Below the pieces are notes generated by a model that did not search any database, had not been told where the DNA came from, and saw only the letters and a list, made by a program, of their open reading frames with translations. DNA of 6,614 nt from an uncultured Alphaproteobacteria bacterium (GTDB taxonomy: Bacteria; Pseudomonadota; Alphaproteobacteria; Puniceispirillales; Puniceispirillaceae): the NCBI GenBank assembly GCA_913042065.1, contig CAJWKB010000041.1, positions 1 through 6,614 on the forward strand, given 5' to 3'. A program made the position numbers and the translations under genes. Of the stretch, positions 1 to 5,331 are shown in pieces. Within the stretch, counting starts at the first letter, position 1. The number at the start of each line of letters is the position of its first letter.

Positions 1-382
1 CGCTTACGATTTTTAAGAGCGCGTCTCGCAAACATGATAAATATACATCAAATTCTACAGATTTGTCTGTTTGAATAGTAATTTTTTGATGAAGGGACGC
101 GTGCATTTGCCGGTTATGGAAAATTGTTGCGTCTAAAAAGGTGAAAGCCTCAATCAGCTCACTGACAGATTGAATCGAAATATCGCACCGATCCAAACAA
201 TATCTAACCTTTGGATCCAGCACATTTGATAGTGCGCCCCTATCTAAGGACCCGGTGTCTTTGTTAATCTCGCCGAGAAGGTCTTCAATCTCTTTTATAA
301 TGATGAAATCATCGAACCAAGTGATATTGAAGTCACTACCCTCTCCGATAACAATTAAGTCGTTTGTTAATCCATAGTCCAT
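1..382 (-). CDS. Partial hypothetical protein (5' part, runs off left edge)
   Basis: An uninterrupted minus-strand frame starts at ATG 380-382 and stays open to the window edge, giving 127 codons with no stop. The start has a plausible Shine-Dalgarno (GGGGA, minus strand, 388-392) 5 nt upstream. I do not recognise the family. The visible part begins MDYGLTNDLIVIGEG and looks soluble: it has no signal peptide or membrane segment, it is rich in Asp, Glu and Ile, and it carries cysteines at 62, 66 and 117 and histidines at 89, 94 and 98. C62 and C66 form a CxxxC pair, but no metal site can be claimed. GC is about 39% by hand count, well below the neighbouring transporter genes, and codons such as TTA, ATA and AGA occur, which hints at a different origin. 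It lies 131 nt downstream of permease 2 on the same strand with no clear terminator between them. That the frame is coding rests on its length, start context and lack of stops in AT-rich DNA. Confidence 0.6.
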   Translation of the reverse strand, partial: MDYGLTNDLIVIGEGSDFNITWFDDFIIIKEIEDLLGEINKDTGSLDRGALSNVLDPKVRYCLDRCDISIQSVSELIEAFTFLDATIFHNRQMHASLHQKITIQTDKSVEFDVYLSCLRDALLKIVS

Positions 383-513
383 GTGTTTCCCCGTTTCTTA
401 ACACAGAGCTCAAAGACGAACATTTAAGAAGTTATTACAATAACAGAAATCTTCGTGAATTTCATTCCAAGAGAGCATAATGTTTCTCTAGCATCATCAA
501 ACACGTTTTTGTA
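383..513. other. Intergenic spacer between permease 2 and the left-edge gene
   Basis: This is 131 nt of AT-rich non-coding DNA after the permease 2 stop. It contains a 6-bp inverted repeat around two bases at 431-444 (GTTATT-AC-AATAAC) and an imperfect 14-nt palindrome at 498-511 (CAAACACGTTTTTG, one mismatched pair). Neither is a GC-rich stem followed by a T-run on the minus strand, so I see no canonical terminator for the importer operon. The left-edge gene may be read through from the operon or may have its own promoter here, but no good -35/-10 pair stands out. Confidence 0.45.
388..392 (-). promoter_or_regulatory. Shine-Dalgarno of the left-edge gene
   Basis: GGGGA on the minus strand lies 5 nt before the ATG at 380-382. 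It supports that start over the out-of-frame ATG at 373-375. Confidence 0.4.
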
Positions 514-1428
514 TCAGCTGCGTGTAATTCCCCTTAGTCGTTCAGACCTACGACGCAGCAGCTCGATCACGGTCAACAGAATAATTGACAACAGCACTAG
601 CAAGGTCGCAACTGCAAGAATTGTGGGGCTTATCTGCTCTCGGATACCCGACCACATCTGCCTAGGAATTGTCCTCTGTTCGGGACTAGCAAGGAAAAGC
701 ACAGCCACAACTTCATCAAAGGATGTGATAAAGGCGAACAAACCGCCAGAAATCACACCTGGCACAATCAGTGGCATCTGTATCTTAAAAAACGTCTCGA
801 TTGGACCAGCGCCAAGCGAGCTGGACGCCCTAACAAGTGATTTGTCAAAACCGACCAGCGTCGCTGTCACTGTGATAATAACAAAGGGTGTTCCCAACAC
901 CGCATGCGCCATAATCACACCAAGATAGGTTTGGCTTAGATGCACTTTAGAATAGAAAAAAAACATGCCCGCTGCCGTGATCACCAAGGGCACAATCATT
1001 GGGGAAATCAGTATAGACATAATCAGACGACGGTGTGGCATTTCAGAACGGCTTAGGCCAATTGCAGCCAACGTCCCTAACGCTGTCGCTAACAGGGTTG
1101 CGCAAATGCCAATAAAAAAGCTATTGCGTATAGCGCGCATCCACTGACCATTATTCCACGTATCTGACAGCCATGCCCAGTCAAGCGGCGCGTCAGGCGC
1201 CTGCATGCCGTTGTGAAAAATATCTTTATACCAACGCAGGGAGAATGCCTCCGCGTCGAAAGTCAGCATTCCCGGAGTGAAACTGAAATACGGCTCTACA
1301 TTGAAGGACAGCGGCAGCACAATCAAGACTGGCAGGATCAGAAACAGAAAAATCAGACCACAGATACAGCGGAAGGTGTAATGCCAAATCCGCTCACCAG
1401 TGCTGGTGTAAGGAGGAAGTTGTGCCAT
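514..1428 (-). CDS. ABC transporter permease, PotC-like (polyamine/opine class)
   Basis: This is an inner-membrane permease of 304 residues, slightly longer than typical PotC, and would form the translocation pore with the upstream permease. Hydrophobic segments lie near residues 21-42, 103-125, 135-158, 167-192, 223-247 and 269-290, the six-helix pattern of the family. The cytoplasmic EAA loop that docks to the ATPase is at about 199-223 (RASSSLG, then IQMPLIVPG). A long periplasmic segment (about 45-98) separates helices 1 and 2. The start is ATG 1426-1428, only 3 nt after the TAG of permease 1, with just a weak GGA upstream, so translation is probably coupled to the preceding gene. The C-terminus is basic (RRRSERLRG), as expected for a cytoplasmic tail. 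Permease identity is secure. Substrate cannot be read from this subunit. Creatine or another guanidino compound is inferred from the divergent creatinase gene. Confidence 0.92.
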   Translation of the reverse strand: MAQLPPYTSTGERIWHYTFRCICGLIFLFLILPVLIVLPLSFNVEPYFSFTPGMLTFDAEAFSLRWYKDIFHNGMQAPDAPLDWAWLSDTWNNGQWMRAIRNSFFIGICATLLATALGTLAAIGLSRSEMPHRRLIMSILISPMIVPLVITAAGMFFFYSKVHLSQTYLGVIMAHAVLGTPFVIITVTATLVGFDKSLVRASSSLGAGPIETFFKIQMPLIVPGVISGGLFAFITSFDEVVAVLFLASPEQRTIPRQMWSGIREQISPTILAVATLLVLLSIILLTVIELLRRRSERLRGITRS

Positions 1429-1431
1429 GAT

Positions 1432-2685
1432 CTATCCGAGTTTCATATTGTCGATGCCAATAATGCGGTCATATGCCCAGTAAAGGACGAGAACACCACC
1501 AAGCAAGATGCCACCCAAAGCCGCAGCAAGCGACCAGTTAAGCGATTTTTGCATGTGATAAGCAATCATATTTGAGATCAACTGGCCATCTTGCCCTCCC
1601 ACCAGTGCTGGTGTGATGTAATAGCCAATCGCCAGAATAAAAACGAGCAGACCGCCGGCTCCTATACCGGGAACAGTCTGCGGCATGTAGATCTTGACGA
1701 ATGCCAGTGTTGGCGTTGCACCAAGCGAGCGCGCCGCCCGCATGTAGGATGGCGGGATTGTTTTCATCACCGAATAGAGCGGCAGAATCATGAACGGCAA
1801 CAAGATATGCGTCATCGCTATGATTGTCCCAGTCATGTTGTAAATTAAAGAAAACCGGCTGTCGTCACCTGTAATCCCAACCCACACCAAAAAATCATTG
1901 ACCACGCCCTGTGATTGCAGAATGGCAATCCACGCCGTCGTTCGGACTAGCAACGACGTCCAGAAGGGCAAAAGCACCATGATCATAAGCAGATTTGAAT
2001 ATTTCAGCGGCAGCGTCGCCAGCAGGTAAGCAACGGGGTAGCCAAGCAACAGGCACAGCAACATCACTGTGCCAGAGATGAACAATGTGCGGACAAACAG
2101 CTTGGTGTAGATCTGCCTCTTCGCGTCTTGTTCGACAAAACCCTGGTCCACCGTGTATTTCCTATCGAGTGACGTCGCATAATAACCAGGCGTCAGGCTC
2201 TGATTGGTCAGTTTCATTGCCTGCCAGACTTCCAACTTGCCCCATTTCTTCTTAATTGCAATCAGGTTTTGCTTATACGGAGCCTCAATTTTTTTCAGTT
2301 TGCGTGCTGTCGATGTGAACAGAGAGCGCGTGCCAGACAGTTCCTGGTTGACCCGCGAGGCAACTTTTCCAATTGTTTTGTCGGCTCGGTTTTGTTTCAG
2401 GTCAGCTACAAGAAGCGCATACATCTTCTCTGTTGGTTCACTGAGACCGTCCCAGACGCGCAATTCCTCGGTCAAATTAGGCATTAAACTCTCGAAACGA
2501 TCGTTATAAACACCCTGCCACATCAATGCTAGGATGGGAAAAACGAAGGATGCCAGAACGAAGCCCAAAAGGGGTAGAACAAGCCCAACTGCGCGAATCC
2601 GGCTCCGAAACATTGCCTGCGCCAGCTTTTTTTTAAGCGGCGTGCCATCAGCAGCGGTAAGCGGAGTTGTCAAATTTTCGCTCAT
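1432..2685 (-). CDS. ABC transporter permease, PotB-like, with long insert after helix 1
   Basis: This is the second inner-membrane permease, 417 residues, against roughly 275-300 for classical PotB. The extra length is a charged, Lys-rich segment at about 60-195 between helix 1 (33-57) and helix 2 (198-224). Basic residues before helix 1 (KKK at 18-20, RSRIR at 27-31) predict a cytoplasmic N-terminus and so a periplasmic insert. Further helices lie near 230-257, 283-305, 338-362 and 385-406. The EAA loop is at about 315-339 (RAARSLGATP, then MPQTVPG). Start is ATG 2683-2685 with a weak GAG-type ribosome site about 7 nt upstream. The gene follows the binding-protein gene after a 127-nt spacer holding two inverted repeats, and ends 3 nt before permease 2. 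From memory, PotB-like permeases of this length with a similar insert recur in alphaproteobacteria, so the insert looks like a subfamily trait, not a fusion. Confidence 0.92.
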   Translation of the reverse strand: MSENLTTPLTAADGTPLKKKLAQAMFRSRIRAVGLVLPLLGFVLASFVFPILALMWQGVYNDRFESLMPNLTEELRVWDGLSEPTEKMYALLVADLKQNRADKTIGKVASRVNQELSGTRSLFTSTARKLKKIEAPYKQNLIAIKKKWGKLEVWQAMKLTNQSLTPGYYATSLDRKYTVDQGFVEQDAKRQIYTKLFVRTLFISGTVMLLCLLLGYPVAYLLATLPLKYSNLLMIMVLLPFWTSLLVRTTAWIAILQSQGVVNDFLVWVGITGDDSRFSLIYNMTGTIIAMTHILLPFMILPLYSVMKTIPPSYMRAARSLGATPTLAFVKIYMPQTVPGIGAGGLLVFILAIGYYITPALVGGQDGQLISNMIAYHMQKSLNWSLAAALGGILLGGVLVLYWAYDRIIGIDNMKLG

Positions 2686-2747
2686 GATCAGCTCAAGACA
2701 GATTTTGGGTAAACATTAAACAAAGAGATAAATTTGATTAAATAGGC

Positions 2748-2774
2748 AGTGATCACGAACTTGCCGTGATCACT
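2748..2774 (-). repeat. Intercistronic stem-loop 2 (10-bp perfect stem)
   Basis: AGTGATCACG (2748-2757) and CGTGATCACT (2765-2774) are perfect inverted repeats separated by 7 nt. In the minus-strand transcript this folds into a 10-bp hairpin between the binding-protein stop and the permease 1 start. The sequence after it on that strand is GCCTATTTAATC, which is not a clean T-run, so a full terminator is unlikely. Partial attenuation or 3'-end protection of the binding-protein mRNA is more plausible. A dimeric DNA-binding protein site is an alternative, because each arm contains the self-complementary GTGATCAC. Confidence 0.65.
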
Positions 2775-2798
2775 ATTTTGTTGAAGCAGGCTATTGCA

Positions 2799-2813
2799 AA
2801 CCGCTTAGCGGTT
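2799..2813 (-). repeat. Intercistronic stem-loop 1, at the binding-protein stop codon
   Basis: AACCGCTTAGCGGTT is a 15-nt perfect odd palindrome that includes the last base of the binding-protein TGA stop (2813-2815). In the minus-strand RNA it gives a 6-bp GC-containing stem with a 3-nt loop, followed by TGC with only a very short T stretch. With the second hairpin 24 nt further on, it probably shields or punctuates the 3' end of the highly expressed binding-protein message. Confidence 0.55.
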
Positions 2814-3904
2814 CACTGAGCAAGCCATGAATTAAAGCGCTCATTCAACTCGTCAGCATTATCTGCCCAGAATTCAAAGTCGTTTTGAAGAGCGTTTTTA
2901 AAGTTTGCTGGTGCTGTTGGCATGTGGTCGGCCATCTGTATTGATGGATCGCTGTGATACGTTCCCATAATTGCAACTGAGGAGGATCGGGCTGGACCGT
3001 ATGGTATCCATGAGGCCTGAGCAGCAAGTTGCTCAGTTGCTGTTGAAAATGACACGAAGTCGAGGGCTGCCTCGACATTCTTCGAGCCTTTTGGAATGAC
3101 CCAGAGATCGAGGTCGTAGATCTGACCATCCCAAACCATTTCAAATGACTGGTCCTCGGCAGCAACAGCATTAAAGATTCGTCCGTTCCAAGCTGTTGTA
3201 AAGATTACCTCACCATCCGCCAAAAGCTGTGGTGGCTGTGCACCAGCTTCCCACCAGATCACGTCATCCTTGATTGTATCCAACTTGGCAAATGCGCGGT
3301 CGATACCCGCTTCTGTACCAAGCACTTCGTAGACTTCATCTACAGGAACGCCATCGGCAATCAGAGCAAACTCCATAGTCACTTTGGGTGACTTGCGCAT
3401 GCCTCGCTTGCCAGGAAAAGCCGTTGTATTGAAGAAGTCTGCCATTGTCTTAGGGGCGTTCCAATTACGGACCTTGCTGGTGTCGTAAACATAGACTGAT
3501 GACCAGACAATATTTGCAACCGCACAATCAAACAGAGTCCCAGGCAAAAAATCCTCAGCAGCTGGAGTTCCATCTGGCGCCGGTGGCAGAATTGAGTGGT
3601 CAATTTCCTCGAGAAGACCCTCGTCACAGGCACGAATGGCGTCTGACAGCTCTACGTCGACAACATCCCAAGTGACGTTACCTGACTCGACCTGAGCCTT
3701 AATCTCGGCAATGCCCCCGCCATAATCTTCAGAAATGATATTGTGACCAGTACTTGCCATCCATGGCTTATGATAAGCTTCCACCTGGGATTTGGTGTAG
3801 GCACCACCCCATGAAACGACTGTCAGGTCAGCAGCGGATGCTGCGCCGACAACCAGAGTTGTCATTGCAGATGCAACAACTGCATTCTTGATAATTGAAG
3901 ACAT
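2813..3904 (-). CDS. Periplasmic substrate-binding protein, PotD-like, of the importer
   Basis: This 363-residue protein is the periplasmic receptor of the importer and delivers its ligand to the two permeases. It begins with a Sec signal peptide: a Lys at 6, a hydrophobic core, then the cleavage motif ASA|AD after residue 24. The mature protein opens with LTVVSWGGAY (27-36), the usual first strand of PotD-class receptors. Family landmarks include TTAWNGR (236-242) and DLDLWVIPKGSKN (264-276). From remembered E. coli PotD, aromatic W32, Y36 and W239 and acidic D266 match ligand-contacting positions. Other pocket positions differ: acidic residues occur where PotD has Ser or Trp (E85, D264). 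A ligand other than spermidine is therefore possible. Start is ATG 3902-3904 with a good AGGGAG ribosome site. The gene sits between ATPase and permease 1, flanked by spacers with inverted repeats, which fits separate tuning of this abundant component. Ligand is unproven. Creatine, creatinine or another guanidino compound is inferred from context. Confidence 0.9.
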   Translation of the reverse strand: MSSIIKNAVVASAMTTLVVGAASAADLTVVSWGGAYTKSQVEAYHKPWMASTGHNIISEDYGGGIAEIKAQVESGNVTWDVVDVELSDAIRACDEGLLEEIDHSILPPAPDGTPAAEDFLPGTLFDCAVANIVWSSVYVYDTSKVRNWNAPKTMADFFNTTAFPGKRGMRKSPKVTMEFALIADGVPVDEVYEVLGTEAGIDRAFAKLDTIKDDVIWWEAGAQPPQLLADGEVIFTTAWNGRIFNAVAAEDQSFEMVWDGQIYDLDLWVIPKGSKNVEAALDFVSFSTATEQLAAQASWIPYGPARSSSVAIMGTYHSDPSIQMADHMPTAPANFKNALQNDFEFWADNADELNERFNSWLAQ

Positions 3905-3914
3905 GATGTCTTTG

Positions 3915-3920
3915 CTCCCT
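3915..3920 (-). promoter_or_regulatory. Strong Shine-Dalgarno of the binding-protein gene
   Basis: AGGGAG on the minus strand lies 10 nt before the ATG at 3902-3904. It is the best ribosome site in the importer operon, in line with the excess of binding protein over membrane subunits that such importers need. Confidence 0.6.
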
Positions 3921-3952
3921 TTAACATTTACACAACATTACGTTCTTTTGGT

Positions 3953-3969
3953 GATGCCCGACGGACATC
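3953..3969. repeat. 17-nt imperfect palindrome in ATPase to binding-protein spacer
   Basis: GATGCCCGACGGACATC is symmetric about the central A, with a single mismatched pair (C/A at the fifth position). The centre is too tight for a good RNA loop, so a DNA-binding site is one reading. It lies 49 nt upstream of the binding-protein start. Confidence 0.35.
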
Positions 3970-3975
3970 GACAAT

Positions 3976-3997
3976 CTTGTCAGTCATAGCTGACAAG
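3976..3997 (-). repeat. Intercistronic hairpin between ATPase and binding-protein genes
   Basis: CTTGTCAG (3976-3983) and CTGACAAG (3990-3997) are perfect inverted repeats with a 6-nt loop, lying 24 nt past the ATPase stop. No T-run follows on the minus strand, so it is not a standard terminator. A role in mRNA processing, in protecting the 5' end of the binding-protein message or in partial attenuation would fit its place. Confidence 0.55.
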
Positions 3998-4021
3998 GCT
4001 CCTTCAACATCCTAGCCAGAT

Positions 4022-5119
4022 TTATGGCCGGTAATCAAGCGCACGGCAGTCTTCCGTCTCCCAGCCGACAAATACCTTGGCACCAATCTGCAGACCAAGT
4101 TGGCCTGAGGTATTGGGTACTTTCACGATAAACTCATCGTCACCAGCAACATTCATGCGACAGCGAATGTGGTCCCCAAGATAGATCAATTCCTCAATGC
4201 GGCCATTGAGCGCACTCATGCCGCGCGTTTTCTTTGGGGTGACAATGCAGCGCTCAGGGCGAACTGAAAGCAATGACCGCTCACCCTTACCAGCAACATT
4301 GACGGCCAGAGCCTTGACCATGTCGCCATTGTCGAGTTCAACCGAGGCAACACCCTTGGCGATTTCCTTGATCGTCCCCATGAGGCGGTTGTTCTCGCCG
4401 ATAAACTGCGCAACAAAGGCATTCTCCGGCTTTTCATATAACGTCACCGGGTCGGCCAACTGTTGGATCACACCATCGTCAAAAACAGCGATGCGGTTCG
4501 ACATTGTCAGCGCTTCCGACTGGTCGTGGGTTACATAAACCACTGTCACGCCTAGCGATTCGTGAATATGTTTAATTTCGTACTGCATATGCTCACGCAG
4601 CTGTTTGTCCAGCGCACCTAGCGGTTCGTCCATTAGCACCAAGTCAGGCTCAAACACGAGCGCCCGTGCAAGTGCGATCCGCTGTTGCTGACCACCTGAC
4701 AGTTGCGCTGGCTTCCGATCGCCAAAGGCCCGCATCTGCACCATGTCTAGAACTTTAGTGACCTTTTCCTTAACGTCAGCGGGCTTCATTTTGCGGACCT
4801 TCAAAGGAAATGCCAGATTTTCCGAAACTGTTAAATGCGGAAACAGTGCGTAATTTTGGAAAACCATACCAATGCCGCGCTTATGCGGCGGGATGTTGTT
4901 GATCGGTCTACCACCAAGCTCGATATCGCCATGCGTCGCCGTCTCGAAGCCCGCTAGCATCATCAAGCAGGTTGTCTTTCCGGAACCAGATGGACCAAGC
5001 ATGGTGACAAACTCACCAGCTGCAATATCAAGATTGAGGTCTTTGACGACGAGGGTTTCGCCATCATAACTCTTTTGAACACCTTTGAAACGAACAAAAG
5101 GATCGCTGCTGTCAAGCAT
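4022..5119 (-). CDS. ABC transporter ATP-binding protein, PotA-like
   Basis: This is the cytoplasmic ATPase of the importer, 365 residues, near the usual PotA length. It would work as a dimer docked on the EAA loops of both permeases. All nucleotide-binding motifs are intact: Walker A GPSGSGKT (42-49), Q-loop Q88 in VFQNYALFPHLTV, signature LSGGQQQR (140-147), Walker B LVLMDE (160-165), D-loop GALD (168-171) and switch histidine H198 in VTHDQSEA. The C-terminal part from about 240 onward is a TOBE-type regulatory domain, with SVRPER (285-290), as in the PotA/MalK/FbpC group. The start is ATG 5117-5119 and leaves only seven residues before the first strand. The ribosome site is poor (GGG about 6-8 nt upstream). 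It is the first gene of the leftward operon and is divergent from creatinase. The ATPase call is very secure. The polyamine-class assignment comes from its partners. Confidence 0.95.
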   Translation of the reverse strand: MLDSSDPFVRFKGVQKSYDGETLVVKDLNLDIAAGEFVTMLGPSGSGKTTCLMMLAGFETATHGDIELGGRPINNIPPHKRGIGMVFQNYALFPHLTVSENLAFPLKVRKMKPADVKEKVTKVLDMVQMRAFGDRKPAQLSGGQQQRIALARALVFEPDLVLMDEPLGALDKQLREHMQYEIKHIHESLGVTVVYVTHDQSEALTMSNRIAVFDDGVIQQLADPVTLYEKPENAFVAQFIGENNRLMGTIKEIAKGVASVELDNGDMVKALAVNVAGKGERSLLSVRPERCIVTPKKTRGMSALNGRIEELIYLGDHIRCRMNVAGDDEFIVKVPNTSGQLGLQIGAKVFVGWETEDCRALDYRP

Positions 5120-5127
5120 AGGATGCC

Positions 5128-5139
5128 CACTATATAGTG
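5128..5139. promoter_or_regulatory. 12-nt perfect palindrome just upstream of the ATPase start
   Basis: CACTATATAGTG is perfectly self-complementary and lies 8 nt upstream of the ATPase ATG. It contains TATAGT, one mismatch from a -10 box, but a promoter here would start transcription almost at the ATG and no -35 is present at the right distance. An operator that blocks expression when bound is an alternative. Confidence 0.35.
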
Positions 5140-5159
5140 AAAAAAGAAATAGATGCAGA

Positions 5160-5189
5160 ATAAAAGCACGAGATCATGTTGCTTGGCAA
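5160..5189 (-). promoter_or_regulatory. Candidate sigma70 promoter for the importer operon
   Basis: On the minus strand TTGCCA (5184-5189, five of six to the -35 consensus) is followed after 18 nt by TTTTAT (5160-5165, four of six to the -10 consensus). This would give a leader of roughly 35 nt before the ATPase ATG. It overlaps the short inverted repeat CTTG-G-CAAG (5182-5190), a possible operator half-site pair. The call rests on pattern match only. Confidence 0.3.
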
Positions 5190-5245
5190 GTGCTGAGGGC
5201 GTCTCAATTTCGACACTAATTTTCCTCTTTTTCACCACCTAGGAA

Positions 5246-5258
5246 CGAGGCGGCCTCG
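5246..5258. promoter_or_regulatory. 13-nt palindrome in the divergent control region
   Basis: CGAGGC-G-GCCTCG is a perfect inverted repeat with 6-bp arms and a single central base. It is the most GC-rich element of the 212-nt region between the ATPase and creatinase starts and lies 73 nt upstream of the creatinase ATG. It could bind a dimeric regulator that controls creatinase or both transcripts. No regulator gene is in the window. Confidence 0.4.
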
Positions 5259-5320
5259 AGTGGCTTTTCCGGGCTTGACCGACGTCTGCAAACTGGCTAA
5301 GGGCTCTGCCAATCACTATT

Positions 5321-5324
5321 GGAG
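5321..5324 (+). promoter_or_regulatory. Shine-Dalgarno deciding the creatinase start
   Basis: GGAG lies 7 nt before the ATG at 5332, which gives a protein close to the known creatinase length. The upstream in-frame GTG at 5260 has no good ribosome site and would add 24 residues unlike the family N-terminus. Confidence 0.6.
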
Positions 5325-5331
5325 TAAGCCC

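Noticed and set aside
431..444. GTTATT-AC-AATAAC as a terminator or known regulator box
   Set aside because: The stem is entirely weak A/T pairs apart from the ends, with no T-run, and it matches no operator that I can name with confidence.
455..928. A 157-residue plus-strand open frame
   Set aside because: It is antisense to permease 2, which has full helices and an EAA motif. The plus-strand frame looks like a shadow.
2765..2780. Rho-independent terminator of a plus-strand transcript (stem followed by TATTTTGTT)
   Set aside because: No plus-strand gene ends here. The flanking genes are both on the minus strand, where the T-run is absent.
4963..5238. A separate 91-residue minus-strand protein overlapping the ATPase start
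   Set aside because: It is in another frame, overlaps the Walker A coding region and has no recognisable features or ribosome site.
5260..5331. An earlier creatinase start at GTG 5260, adding 24 residues
   Set aside because: There is no ribosome site before it, the extra residues do not resemble the family N-terminus, and ATG 5332 has GGAG at good spacing and gives the usual length.
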